In this document: one piece after another, positions 21,780 through 33,942 of the stretch | Position numbering within the stretch: the first letter of the stretch is position 1 | Layout: each line of letters begins with the position of its first letter | From: Hygrophila difformis | Lineage: Eukaryota > Streptophyta > Magnoliopsida > Lamiales > Acanthaceae | Reading direction: 5' to 3' | DNA length: 64,000 nt | Assembly: GCA_030278955.1 (NCBI GenBank) | Contig: JAOANR010000003.1 | Location: 22,033,050 to 22,097,049, forward strand | Made by a program: the position numbers and the translations under genes | The notes under the pieces: generated by a model | What the model was told of the DNA's origin: nothing | Databases searched by the model: none | What the model saw: the letters and a program-made list of their open reading frames with translations, nothing else

Positions 21780-23010
21780 TATGATAGGATATTTAGATTC
21801 CTTGCATCGAGTAGATAGATTTTCATATAAAGAACGTCCAAATCCGAGCCCATTTGATAAAGTTAGAGCCATTTGTAGTTTGTCATATAAATATTGTTGT
21901 ATAGACTACATCGCTGAAATGCATAAGCTATGTCGTTGAATTTTAAAGTCTCTGTCACTGAATTGTAAAGGCTCCGTCACTGAATTACATAGCCACCGTC
22001 GCTGAAATGTAAATGCTGTGTTTCTGAAAATCGTATTGTACTTCAAATGTCTCTAACTTTCTCAAACGAATTCGGATTTTGACGTTCTTTATATGAAAAT
22101 CTACCTACTCGATGCAAATAATCTAAATTTCCCATCAAATTTTGTAAATTCTAAATAGATAAATACCAAATTTTCAAAAGAAAAGATATCTTATGCTCAT
22201 TATTTTGAAAATATAATATTTATATTTTTAGACTTTCTAAAATCTGATATACATTTAAATTCCTTGCATTGAGTAGATAGATTTTCATATAAAGAACGTC
22301 TAAATCCGAGGTCATTTGAAAAAGTTAAAACCATTTGAAGTTTGTCACATAAATTTTGTTGTAGATGCCACGTCGCTGAAATATATGGCTATGTCGCTAA
22401 AGTGTAAAGCCCCCGTCGCTGAATTATAAAGCCTCCGCCGCTGAATTACATAGCCACCGTCGCTGAAAATCGCAATTAACTTCAAATGGCTCTAACTTTC
22501 TCAAACGAACTCGGATTTTGACATTCTTTATATGAAAATTTACCTACTCGATGCAATGAATCTAAATTTCCTATCAAATTTTTGAAATTACAAATAGATA
22601 AATACCAGATTTTCAAAGGAAATGATATCTTATTCTCGTTATTTTAAAAATATGATATTTATCTGTTTAGGCTTTATAAAATCTGATATGATATTTAAAC
22701 TTCTTGTGTTGAGTAGGTTGATTTTCATATAAAGAACGTCCAAATCCGAGCTCATTTGAAAAAGTTAGAGTCATGTGAAGTTTGTCACAAAAACTATGTT
22801 GTATAGGCTATGTCGTTGAAATGCATACTCTATGTTGCTGAATTGTAAACTCCCGTCGCTGAATTGCAAAGCCACTGTCGCTGAAATGTAAAGGCTACGT
22901 TTCTGAAAATCGCAGTGAATTTCAAATAACTCTAACTTTCTCAAACGAACTCGGATTTTGACGTTCTTTATATGAAAATCTACATACTCGATACAAGTAA
23001 CCTAAATAAA
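21780..23010. repeat. Three tandem hairpin units of the outer MULE
   Basis: Each unit has a left arm containing TTCATATAAAGAACGTC plus AAATCCGAG, a loop of TCGCTGAA/TCACTGAA motifs, and an inverted right arm with TCGGATTTTGACGTTCTTTA. Units lie at about 21800-22140, 22260-22590 and 22690-23010. The arms of roughly 80-90 bp could form long cruciform DNA or hairpin RNA. No ORF. Confidence 0.8.
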
Positions 23011-23759
23011 CTATCAAATTTTAAAAATTCCAAAAATAAAAAGTAGATTATGAGGGAGAGAAGTATGAGCATTAGAATTGAGAAAAATGAATAGAGATCA
23101 TTTGGGTCTTATTGAAATTACAATAATACCCTTTGTATAAATCTTAGCCATTGATTTCAACATTCATCAATGGCTTGGATGTGCCACAATACATCAAGAA
23201 ACATGGGTCTCCGCACCCTGACCAAAGCCCTAAAAAATTATTATCTTTAAAAATAATTCAAAACAATTATAATTATTATAACTATTAAGGGAATTGTGAA
23301 AATTCGTATTCTATGGGCAATTGGTTTAAAGTAAATTAATTATTTTCGTAAATCATATTATATATAAAAGAATTTGGTGTATTAAGAGTTATTGGGGGTG
23401 CGAATAGATCCATCAGTAAATAAAGAAGGAAAATTTAATTTTTTTAATCAATTTTTTAAGAAATAAATCATTAATCTATATTTTAACATATTTGTAATTG
23501 ACGGAAGAACAAATATAAATATAGATTTTATAGAAATTGAAAGGCTAATTGCTGCAACTTATATAAGTTTGAAAATTTCTCTGGAATAACGATACTGAAT
23601 GAAGTTTTAACGTCTTTAACGTATAATTTATTGATACTAGAACAGACATATTATAATAAGGAATAAATGAATGCGAATCATGCTAAGCTATTATCATTCT
23701 TGATTGATATCATAATCATGTTTATAATAAAATAATGTATGTAGTTGATAGTGATGACG

Positions 23760-24469
23760 TTTGATTTTTTTCTTTACATAGTGGAACTGACAAGACATTT
23801 ATCGATTTTTATCTAGAAAACATTATGTAAAGCCTTCGTGGAAGAGGTGATGTGGTGCTGCATGTAGCATCCCGTGGAATAGTACCTCTACCACTACTCT
23901 TTCCAAGAGGTAAGACTGCATATTCTAAATTTGGTATTGAACTAGATTGTGACGAGAATTCTACCTACACAAACTTACCCCAGAAAATTATTTAACCTCT
24001 CTTCTCATTAAAATAAAACTCATTATTTGGAATGAAAATTTTTGATTGGTAGAATGATTATGAGCCTGTCTGAATTAACCAAATTGTCCATTTGATTTCA
24101 AATGAAAAAATTCGCATCTCACGGTTTGTTTTACTATGACTATTAAAAAAAAAGGTCAATGTCAATCTTTAAAGAAAGTTGGGCTCTATCTTCAAAAACA
24201 AGTGTTTACCTGTGTTAGTGATATGTTGCAATATCTCGTGTCACTGGAAAGAGGGGATTTGAAGTATTATACTATGTAATTAAGATGGATTAAATCAAGA
24301 TATTACAAGAAATATGGTTTACAATGAAAATTATATATGGTAGAAATTTGCACAATGAATACTTCATATAGGTGATGGTAATTAGTAAAGTTGTTATCGA
24401 TCTTTGAGATGTACAATTAGATGTGACATTTTCATCTGATAATTTTATAAAATCTACGGGCGATCATAT
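23760..24469 (+). pseudogene. Helitron-type PIF1 helicase remnant, left part
   Basis: Degraded coding sequence in the plus direction. 23780-23990 reads like the Walker A region and following segment (GTDKTF, then RGRGDVVLHVASRGI and FPRGKTAYSKFGIELDCDEN). 24040-24300 resembles the C-terminal helicase segment (YVAISRVTGKR), placed out of canonical order. 24370-24469 begins the middle segment (GDVQLDVTFSSDNFIKSTGD). There are multiple stops and frame changes. The reading is broken at 24470 by the gypsy insertion and resumes at 33294. Helitrons replicate by rolling circle, and this helicase is their diagnostic enzyme. Confidence 0.8.
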
Positions 24470-26918
24470 TGTAACGCCCCAAAAATTTAAAACCAAATTT
24501 CTGTGACGTCACTGCCGTGTTACCTCTCTTAAACTGTTGGCCAATCAATTTAAGATCAATAACACGTAGCAAGTAAACAGGAAGCCAATGAATCATAATA
24601 CAAATCCAGAAAGGAAACCTCACATCATAACAGACGTCCGGCTTACAAGCCTTATTCATGCGACATAACAGTCGACATATCAGTCTCATCTCAACCTGTC
24701 AGAGATATTAAGTAACACACGAGACAGAACATAGTGTACCGATCGGTACCACAAGCAGTACGAGACAAGGTAATCGAGTCATAGCATATTATTCAAAACA
24801 AGCACATAAGTCCACAACATGCTAATGCATCCCTAGGTAGATCACTCATCCCCAAACCCCACATCGTGCTCAGGCTCTGCGTCCTCCCCGGGAATATCTA
24901 TACATGAAAACATAGCAAGGGTCAGTACAAGGTACTGAGCAAGAATAGAAGAATCGGCATAAGGGGAAACAAGAATTAACTTGATTTCCCTAGAAGTATA
25001 TTTATACATATATGTGGAGATATATTCCGTTTTAAAACATTTGTTAGGCATAACATAAAAATTGAACAATGCGAATAAGTAAACATCACACCGTCCCATA
25101 CCGGTGCTTCAACCACAGCAAATAAGATGAATGATGGATGATGAGATGAAATGTTATGACCTAGAATGTCTATCTACCCTAAATGCAACACATAAGCATG
25201 TCTAGCGCGCACCTAGGTACCATGGTCGGTATTCCCTCCCATATAAGGGTCCACACCCCTTAATGGTCGAGAGACATACCCACAGTGCCCCCGCCGCGGA
25301 CACTAACAGCTGAAATCGTGGCTTACGGCAAGCGGGTCAGGCTAAGGGTCATGAGCCCTTTCTAGCCAAATACAGACTAGGATATAAATCCTTTTCAGTC
25401 TCAATATGTCATCACAATTATTCACATTCAATTCAATCACTCATCTCGAGTGAAGTATTTTCTTTAAAATAAATAGCTTTAAAATAGTCAGGGCTCTTTG
25501 AAATATACTACTAGTTTATAAATGATAACTTTAAAAATAATAATACTTGAAAATAATAGTTTTTAAAAAGAATAATCCGGGCTCTTTAAAATAGTAGTTT
25601 TAAAATATTCCGGGGTGTGCCAAGTCCCACATTTCGGCACCAACACATAATCAGATTCCACACATGTCAATACGTAAATTACGTGTCATGACAAAATAAA
25701 CAACTCATCGCGAGTTAAGTGTCAAGGGTGTGCCAAGCCCCACATATCGGCACTAACACTCACATCAACATAGAAGCGAAACAAGACTCGATCTCAACTA
25801 AGGCATAGTAGATCACCGCTAATCGCAACTAAGTTCAAAGATTGTGAGCATAATGATGGTTATGGCATGCTAGAAGCATAAGAAGAACTAAGGAAACACG
25901 AAGGACGAGAATCGGAAAAACGAGCGAACGAACCGCGCGGACAGAATGCCCGGCGCGCACCCCGCGCGGTTTTCCCATGAAAACCGCGCCAACAGCGCGC
26001 CAACTTCAGATTTGTCGCGGTTCGTTTTCTCGCGCGCTGCCCGCGCGCGTTTTGGCTAAAGGGCGCCCCAACTGCGCGCCGACACAACAGAAACGATGGA
26101 AATGGCGGTTTCCGGCCATTCCACCGATTATGCCCCCATTTAGGCCTATCTCTACCCTTGCCTGATATGTAGATGAGTCTCCAAGCTCCTCTTCTCAACC
26201 TGCAAGCTTCCAATCAACAATTCCAAGCCTATATTGCAAGAATCAAGCTCCAAACATCATAATTCATCCAAGAACATGATTTCTTGATCTTGAAACCATT
26301 TGAAGCTTAAAAACTGAAATCAACAACACCAAAATGGTCTCAAGTACTAACCTTAGCTTCCTCCAACACTAATTCAGCTTCCAAACAAGAATCCAAGCTT
26401 CAACTACAAGAATTGGCAAAGATCCCCAATTTTCGTCACTAACAAGAACACCCACCAAAAACACTTCTAACACCACCAAAACATGTAATTAACTATGAAA
26501 AACACTTACCTCAAGTTGTAGGATGGATTTCCTAAGTGATTTTAGCAAGAACTTGAGGATTGGAAGAATTTGGGCATGAACCCTAGCTCCTTCAAGAGAG
26601 GTGACGGGAATGGTAAGATGATGAGGAAGAAATGGGTTTCCTAATGCCCAAAATCAGATTTTGAAGAGTCAAAAATGGATCCGGGTCGGGTCACGGGTCT
26701 CGGTTCGGGTCGGAATGTGGGTTAAAAGGTCTACACCACTTGTCTTGACCACATTGCACCCATTTGAGCACTTGACTCTTATTATCTAGTGAGTTGAACT
26801 CACTTAATCCCCCACTTAAATCTTCATTCCCTACAAAATAATCCACATACTACGTCTTTTGTTAATTAACCATAACTAAATTAAATTAATTATGAGTTAA
26901 TTAAATCGGGGTGTTACA
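24470..26918 (-). repeat. Left (3') LTR of the gypsy element
   Basis: 2449 bp. By eye it is identical to 30840-33288 except 26146 C versus 32516 T. It has a GC-rich CpG-dense stretch (about 25930-26100, CGCGCGG-type words) that is unusual in this AT-rich window. ORFs inside it are repeated unchanged in the other LTR and are not genes. Confidence 0.95.
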
Positions 26919-26978
26919 ATCTCTCCCCCTTAGGATCATTCGTCCTCGAATGAAACAGTATGGATTAAGGTCATTACT

Positions 26979-29303
26979 TCACTGAATTGGAGTCAAATCC
27001 AATTCAGGATAACGCCCAGCCATGCTTTCCTCTGTCTCCCAAGTGGCATCCTCTACGCCATGTCTCGACCAAAGTACCTTCACCATTTTGATCACCTTCT
27101 TGCGAAGTACCTTTTCTTTAGTGTCGAGGATCGCCACGGGGTATTCTTCGTATTCTAGGTTGTCATCCAACTCCACCTCCTCCGGTTGTATAACCTTGTT
27201 AGGATCCGAGATAAACTTCCTCAACTGAGAGACGTGGAAAACGTTGTGCACCTTTCCCACCTCAGTTGGCAATTCTAATCGGTAAGCGACCTTCCCAATC
27301 TTTTTAGTGATCTCATAAGGGCCTATAAGTCTGGGACTCAGTTTCCCCTTCTTCCCAAATCGTCTCACGCCCTTCATGGGTGACACTCTCAAAGTACCCA
27401 ATCTCCAATCTCGAATTCAATGTCTCTCTTGGACAAATCAGCATAACTCTTCTGACGATCCTGAGCTTCCTTCATTCTGTCTCTGATCACTCGTACCACT
27501 TCCGTGGTCTGTTCAATAAGTTCAGGACCCATCACCACTCGCTCTGAAGGATCACTCCAACACAAGGGCGTCCTGTACTTTCTTCCGTATAAGGCCTCGA
27601 AAGGCGCCATACGAATACTCGCGTGATAGCTATTGTTGTAAGAGAACTCCACCAAATGTAGATGTTCCTCCCACGATCCTTGAAAATCCATCACACGCGC
27701 CCTCAACATATCCTCCAAGATTCTAATGGTCCTTTCGGTCTGTCCATCCGTCTGAGGGTGCCACGCAGTACTCATACTGATCTGCGTCCCAAAGACTGTC
27801 TGCAATTCCTTCCAGAACCTTGACAGGAATCTGGAATCTCTGTCGGAATTGATTTCTCGAGGAATACCAAAACGTCTAAGCACATGTTGGATGTAAGCAC
27901 CAGTGAACTGTTGCATGCTCCAGTTCAATCTCATTGGTATAAACACAACACTCTTGGTTAGTCGGTACACAACTACCCTAAATAGTATCAAAACTGCTCC
28001 GTGTCCTGGGTAGCCCGGTGACAAAGTCCATAGCAATGGATTCCCATTTCCAAGTAGGAACATCCAATGGTTGTAATAAGCCTGAAGGTCTCATGTGCTC
28101 GGCTTTCACCTTCTGGCAAGTGGAACACCTAGACACAAATTCTGCCACTTTCTTCTTCATGCCTTTCCACCAATAGTTTTGCCTCAAATCCTTGTACATC
28201 TTTACTGCTCCTGGATGTACGGAGTAAGGTGTGCAATGTGCTTCCTCCATAATTTTTCCTTTCAGCGCCTGATCTTTCGGAGGCACACACCAACGGTCCC
28301 CAAACTTGATCATATTCTTGCTATCAATCACAAAGCCTTCCGCTTTACCCTTACGAATCTGAGCTTTCAAATGCATCATCTCTTGACTTACAGCTTGACT
28401 TAGTCTGAGTTCCTCGAGTAATGATGGCACCACCGTCATAGCATTCAACCTCGCTATCGTGTCGTAAGGAAGAACCACAACACCTTCCTTGTCTAACTCT
28501 TGCCTCAACTTCCAAGGGAGAGTAATTGAATTCAGTACATGTCCTTTACTACTTAGTGCATCCGCCACCCGGTTGGCTTTCCCTTCTATGTACTGGATAC
28601 TCGTGTCGTAGTCCTGCAAAAACTCTAACCACCTTCTTTGCCTACCGTTCATCTTATCTGCAGTGTAGAGACATTTAAGGTTCTTATGATCCGAATAGAT
28701 TTGGCACTTGGCTCCGTAAAGATAATGCCTCCAAATTTTTAATGCATGCACGACCGCTGCCATCTCCAGGTCGTGAGTCGGGTAATTCAGCTCGTGAGGC
28801 TTTAATTGCCTAGATGCATACGCAATCACCTTGTCATACTGCATAAGCACACACCCAAGTCCTCGATAATATGCATCTGTGTCTACCTCATATTCCCCCG
28901 ATTCATCAGGTAACACTAAGGCCGGAGCCTCTGTCACCTTCTTCTTCGGTAAAGGAAATCCTTGGTATCCCGCAGTCTAATCTGGCTTGGTACTTAGACA
29001 GCCAATCCATTCCCAAAATCACGTCAAATCGGCCAAATCTAGCACCACTTGATTCGCTCTGAACTCTCGCTCTTTGATGATTATCTGTGCATCGGGTTTA
29101 ATCCACTGGCTCCGCATGAGGTCTCCCGAAGGTAGCGTAACAGGGAGTTGATAAGCCTCCAGTGGTCCCATATCATTATTAGTGACAAATTCCGATGATA
29201 TAAACGAGCATGATGCACCAGAATCATATAAGGCGTAAGCAGGCACATTATTAACTAGTATAGTACCTACGCATTTAATAACATAAGGCACTACCTGGGG
29301 CAC
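26979..29303 (-). pseudogene. gypsy pol remnant: protease, RNase H, integrase, chromodomain-like
   Basis: Minus-strand order: protease with active-site ALYDSGASCSFIS (about 29220); RNase H with [20 protein letters not shown] (about 28840); integrase zinc finger ([10 protein letters not shown] and CSTCQKVKA, about 28240-28110); integrase core with [17 protein letters not shown] and QTDGQTER (about 28020-27710); C-terminal chromodomain-like ILDTKEKVLRKKVIKMVKVL and DATWETEESM (about 27120-27000). One-base frame breaks lie near 29027, 27972 and 27393. The whole reverse transcriptase core is missing at about 28940-28970, where protease-linker sequence runs straight into RNase H sequence. The protein is not functional. 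Confidence 0.85.
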
Positions 29304-29325
29304 TTGTTACAGATGGTTAAGTCGA

Positions 29326-30540
29326 TCAAGATTGAAATTGAACAATGGGCAACTTACCAGTCATGACATCATCTCGTCCATCTAGCTCAGCCCGCTCAAT
29401 CACATTGAGACGGCCCCCACGGTCCCCCTGCGGTCCACGACCTCTGTCTGCACCTCGTCTACGCGACGCATTCCCACCAGACGCATCTGAAGTAGATCCT
29501 CCTACTCGACCCACCAACTGTGGGCACTGTGACCTCAAATGTCCTTGCTGTCCGCAATTCCAGCAGTGGGGTCCGCTTCTATACGGTGGCCGTGCATAAG
29601 TCCGAGGCCTAGAGGTCTCTCCACCGCTTCTCGGCCTCGTCTGCCTATGATGGGGTCTAATCGGCCCCCCTGACTCCCTGCGACGAGCGGCCCTCACGCG
29701 CTGCATATAAGCACGAGCTCTTTCAATGCATAAAGCCTGATCATATGCTGAAGCTAAGCAGGCGTGTTGGTTGCTAAACCCAGTCCGGATCTCAGCCTTC
29801 AATCCATCCACAAACTTCGAAACCTCATCTTCTTCATTAGCAACTAGCATTGGTACGTATGACATGAGTTCCACAAAACGACCATAGTATTCAGACACTG
29901 TCATATTTCCTGCTTGCTCCAGGTTGAGAAATTCCCTCTTTTTAACATTCACCATCTGTGTAGTGAAAAAGTGGGATCTCAAAGCATGACAGAAAACTTC
30001 CCATGAGAAGTTGGGTCTCGCCATAAGCTCACTCTTACGCGACCTCCACCAATGGAGAGCTGGTCCAGTAAGATACTGCCGTCCCACCCTGACCTTCCAA
30101 TTCTCTGGGCAGTCTATATTCTCGAAGATCTCCTCCATATGATAAATCCAAACAGTCAGAGCAACCGGGTCTACTCCTCCACTAAAGACCGGCGGTTGAT
30201 AATGCCTTGCTAGATGCACGTAATCCACGGGTCTGGGTGGTGGTTGTGCAGGTTGATTCGCCTGCCCCTGATACATCCCATACATAGCACTAAACATATA
30301 TTGCATAAACTGGGGATCAATGGGCATCTGCACCGGTGGCGGTGGTGGTGGAGGCACTGGTTCGTCCTCATAGTTCCAGTCATCCTCCACCTCTACAGGT
30401 TCCTCAATTGGAACACCTTCCACGTGATCATTGCCAAATCCACCATTCTCATGGTACTGTCCATGACCCCCAAAAGCTGGCCCCGGATTCCTACGAGGCC
30501 TTCCCCTCCTCCTGGGCTCTCCATCCCGGCGCGGCGGCAT
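29326..30540 (-). CDS. gypsy gag (capsid/nucleocapsid), open
   Basis: 404 residues from the ATG at 30540; an in-frame ATG at 30576 would add 12 residues. The N-terminus is basic and proline-rich (MPPRRDGEPRRRGRPRR, then PPPPPPP). It is followed by the retrotransposon gag fold (GPALHWWRSRKSELM, VSEYYGRFVELMSYVP) and one CCHC zinc knuckle CWNCGQQGHLRSQC near residue 335. The ORF is intact although pol is broken, so this copy could still make particles. A stop and frame change separate it from protease. Confidence 0.9.
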   Translation of the reverse strand: MPPRRDGEPRRRGRPRRNPGPAFGGHGQYHENGGFGNDHVEGVPIEEPVEVEDDWNYEDEPVPPPPPPPVQMPIDPQFMQYMFSAMYGMYQGQANQPAQPPPRPVDYVHLARHYQPPVFSGGVDPVALTVWIYHMEEIFENIDCPENWKVRVGRQYLTGPALHWWRSRKSELMARPNFSWEVFCHALRSHFFTTQMVNVKKREFLNLEQAGNMTVSEYYGRFVELMSYVPMLVANEEDEVSKFVDGLKAEIRTGFSNQHACLASAYDQALCIERARAYMQRVRAARRRESGGPIRPHHRQTRPRSGGETSRPRTYARPPYRSGPHCWNCGQQGHLRSQCPQLVGRVGGSTSDASGGNASRRRGADRGRGPQGDRGGRLNVIERAELDGRDDVMTGKLPIVQFQS

Positions 30541-30839
30541 CCTATGTTCGTAACGTAACGAGATATTCAGTAACACTCGGTAAATAAGAATAATTCTTTA
30601 CCGAACAGCAATTATTAAGTATAGAATTCCCGGAATATCCCCAAGGATTGATCCTGGTTTGATTCACAAACCACAATCCACCCTATAGGGCACGCAGATA
30701 ACCAAAAACAATGCAATCTACAAGAATATAAGCAGAGTTAGATGCAATTCCTACACTATATGCTTTCCCCCACACATCTCACCACATGCTTGTGTTAGAA
30801 TTCTAAGCACATACGAGCAGACATGGCTCTGATACCAAA

Positions 30840-33288
30840 TGTAACGCCCCAAAAATTTAAAACCAAATTTCTGTGACGTCACTGCCGTGTTACCTCTCTT
30901 AAACTGTTGGCCAATCAATTTAAGATCAATAACACGTAGCAAGTAAACAGGAAGCCAATGAATCATAATACAAATCCAGAAAGGAAACCTCACATCATAA
31001 CAGACGTCCGGCTTACAAGCCTTATTCATGCGACATAACAGTCGACATATCAGTCTCATCTCAACCTGTCAGAGATATTAAGTAACACACGAGACAGAAC
31101 ATAGTGTACCGATCGGTACCACAAGCAGTACGAGACAAGGTAATCGAGTCATAGCATATTATTCAAAACAAGCACATAAGTCCACAACATGCTAATGCAT
31201 CCCTAGGTAGATCACTCATCCCCAAACCCCACATCGTGCTCAGGCTCTGCGTCCTCCCCGGGAATATCTATACATGAAAACATAGCAAGGGTCAGTACAA
31301 GGTACTGAGCAAGAATAGAAGAATCGGCATAAGGGGAAACAAGAATTAACTTGATTTCCCTAGAAGTATATTTATACATATATGTGGAGATATATTCCGT
31401 TTTAAAACATTTGTTAGGCATAACATAAAAATTGAACAATGCGAATAAGTAAACATCACACCGTCCCATACCGGTGCTTCAACCACAGCAAATAAGATGA
31501 ATGATGGATGATGAGATGAAATGTTATGACCTAGAATGTCTATCTACCCTAAATGCAACACATAAGCATGTCTAGCGCGCACCTAGGTACCATGGTCGGT
31601 ATTCCCTCCCATATAAGGGTCCACACCCCTTAATGGTCGAGAGACATACCCACAGTGCCCCCGCCGCGGACACTAACAGCTGAAATCGTGGCTTACGGCA
31701 AGCGGGTCAGGCTAAGGGTCATGAGCCCTTTCTAGCCAAATACAGACTAGGATATAAATCCTTTTCAGTCTCAATATGTCATCACAATTATTCACATTCA
31801 ATTCAATCACTCATCTCGAGTGAAGTATTTTCTTTAAAATAAATAGCTTTAAAATAGTCAGGGCTCTTTGAAATATACTACTAGTTTATAAATGATAACT
31901 TTAAAAATAATAATACTTGAAAATAATAGTTTTTAAAAAGAATAATCCGGGCTCTTTAAAATAGTAGTTTTAAAATATTCCGGGGTGTGCCAAGTCCCAC
32001 ATTTCGGCACCAACACATAATCAGATTCCACACATGTCAATACGTAAATTACGTGTCATGACAAAATAAACAACTCATCGCGAGTTAAGTGTCAAGGGTG
32101 TGCCAAGCCCCACATATCGGCACTAACACTCACATCAACATAGAAGCGAAACAAGACTCGATCTCAACTAAGGCATAGTAGATCACCGCTAATCGCAACT
32201 AAGTTCAAAGATTGTGAGCATAATGATGGTTATGGCATGCTAGAAGCATAAGAAGAACTAAGGAAACACGAAGGACGAGAATCGGAAAAACGAGCGAACG
32301 AACCGCGCGGACAGAATGCCCGGCGCGCACCCCGCGCGGTTTTCCCATGAAAACCGCGCCAACAGCGCGCCAACTTCAGATTTGTCGCGGTTCGTTTTCT
32401 CGCGCGCTGCCCGCGCGCGTTTTGGCTAAAGGGCGCCCCAACTGCGCGCCGACACAACAGAAACGATGGAAATGGCGGTTTCCGGCCATTCCACCGATTA
32501 TGCCCCCATTTAGGCTTATCTCTACCCTTGCCTGATATGTAGATGAGTCTCCAAGCTCCTCTTCTCAACCTGCAAGCTTCCAATCAACAATTCCAAGCCT
32601 ATATTGCAAGAATCAAGCTCCAAACATCATAATTCATCCAAGAACATGATTTCTTGATCTTGAAACCATTTGAAGCTTAAAAACTGAAATCAACAACACC
32701 AAAATGGTCTCAAGTACTAACCTTAGCTTCCTCCAACACTAATTCAGCTTCCAAACAAGAATCCAAGCTTCAACTACAAGAATTGGCAAAGATCCCCAAT
32801 TTTCGTCACTAACAAGAACACCCACCAAAAACACTTCTAACACCACCAAAACATGTAATTAACTATGAAAAACACTTACCTCAAGTTGTAGGATGGATTT
32901 CCTAAGTGATTTTAGCAAGAACTTGAGGATTGGAAGAATTTGGGCATGAACCCTAGCTCCTTCAAGAGAGGTGACGGGAATGGTAAGATGATGAGGAAGA
33001 AATGGGTTTCCTAATGCCCAAAATCAGATTTTGAAGAGTCAAAAATGGATCCGGGTCGGGTCACGGGTCTCGGTTCGGGTCGGAATGTGGGTTAAAAGGT
33101 CTACACCACTTGTCTTGACCACATTGCACCCATTTGAGCACTTGACTCTTATTATCTAGTGAGTTGAACTCACTTAATCCCCCACTTAAATCTTCATTCC
33201 CTACAAAATAATCCACATACTACGTCTTTTGTTAATTAACCATAACTAAATTAAATTAATTATGAGTTAATTAAATCGGGGTGTTACA
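30840..33288 (-). repeat. Right (5') LTR of the gypsy element
   Basis: 2449 bp, same length as the left copy with one visible substitution (32516 T). As the upstream LTR for the minus-strand genes it should hold the promoter. The GC-rich block is at about 32300-32470. Confidence 0.95.
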
Positions 33289-33293
33289 CATAT

Positions 33294-33700
33294 ATCGGCA
33301 TTTGTTGAGAGTACTTATACAAATTAAACTACAGCACTTCAAATTCAGATATTTTTTAAGATAGTGTTATACTAACCCCTACCAATGAGATTGTTGATAT
33401 GATCAATGATTACTTCATGGAACGTATGTCTACAAATGAAAATGTATATATATATATCAGTTCTAACAATATTTGTCAAGATGATGAAAGCATAAATAAT
33501 GTCAATGAATTCTTTTCACTGGAATATCTAAACACGATGAATTGTTATGGATTATCGAAAAATACAGTTGAATGAGGGTTGCATAGTCATGCTTCTTAGG
33601 AATATAGATTCATCAAGTAAATTATGCAATGGAAGTAGGTTGATCGTAACTAAGATGCAGAACCATATAATTGAGGTTAAACTAATTTTTGGGAAACCAT
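33294..33700 (+). pseudogene. Helitron PIF1 helicase remnant, continued after the gypsy insertion
   Basis: Continues the middle helicase segment interrupted at 24469: SVILTPTNEIVDMINDYFME, then ICQDDESINNVNEFFSLEYL, then the GCIVMLLRNIDSS region and CNGSRLIVTKMQNHIIEVKL. These are characteristic of plant Helitron RepHel proteins. Stops and frame changes show it is dead. Truncated at about 33700 by another insertion. Confidence 0.8.
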
Positions 33701-33712
33701 GAAAGTAGAAAT

Positions 33713-33902
33713 TTTTTCTTTTTTGAGATATAACATTTGATTTTATTATACTTACTGCTACGATCATCAATAGCAGCAATATCCCAAGACAAAACCACAT
33801 AGTACACATACATACCCTCAACAATCATCCCAGAAAGCTACAGCCCCATCAAACCAATACGCGACACTAAAGTACTTATCAGCCCCACCATCCTATCCAA
33901 GA

Positions 33903-33940
<38 letters not shown>
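33713..33940. mobile_element. Retroposon fragment ending in a run of about 38 A
   Basis: The block starts with T-rich TTTTTTCTTTTTTGAGATA, similar in style to the LINE-like tail at 1042. It ends at 33902-33940 in an uninterrupted A run of about 38. It separates helicase segments, so it is an insertion. The ORF 33552-33824 on the minus strand crosses the junction and is not a gene. No clean target duplication found. Confidence 0.5.

Positions 33941-33942
<2 letters not shown>

Larger units (their letters stand above)
9432..23228. mobile_element. Outer non-autonomous MULE (about 1.77 kb once the inner MULE is removed)
   Basis: Left end GGGAACGGTTATGGTAC at 9432; right end, read in reverse complement from 23228, GCTTTGGTCAGGGTGCGG. 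Flanks CCTAAAAAT (9423-9431) and CCTAAAAAA (23229-23237) match at 8 of 9 positions, the target-duplication length of Mutator-like elements. Subtracting the inner insertion and its duplication leaves about 1771 bp. This holds three hairpin units, each enclosing TCGCTGAA-type motifs. No transposase ORF. Confidence 0.7.
24470..33288 (-). mobile_element. Ty3/gypsy LTR retrotransposon (Tekay/chromovirus-like), RT-deleted, very young
   Basis: 8819 bp flanked by CATAT (24465-24469 and 33289-33293). Both LTRs are 2449 bp, begin TGTAACGCCCC and end GGGGTGTTACA. On the minus strand the tRNA-Met primer site TTTGGTATCAGAGCCATG lies just inside the right LTR (about 30821-30838). A polypurine tract AAGGGGGAGAGAT lies just inside the left LTR (26919-26932). 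Coding order on the minus strand is gag, protease, RNase H, integrase, chromodomain-like tail. Reverse transcriptase is absent and the frame is broken several times. It has inserted into the Helitron helicase remnant. It must have moved with enzymes from another copy, or decayed immediately after insertion. Confidence 0.95.

Noticed and set aside
25860..26213. 117-residue ORF, duplicated at 32230-32583
   Set aside because: Lies in the GC-rich part of both gypsy LTRs; identical because the LTRs are identical. No family signature.
29345..30587. Plus-strand ORFs of 83-114 residues
   Set aside because: Antisense shadows of the gypsy gag gene.
33902..33940. Poly(A) run as a microsatellite of special function
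   Set aside because: Best explained as the tail of a retroposon fragment; a long homopolymer is also error-prone in assembly.
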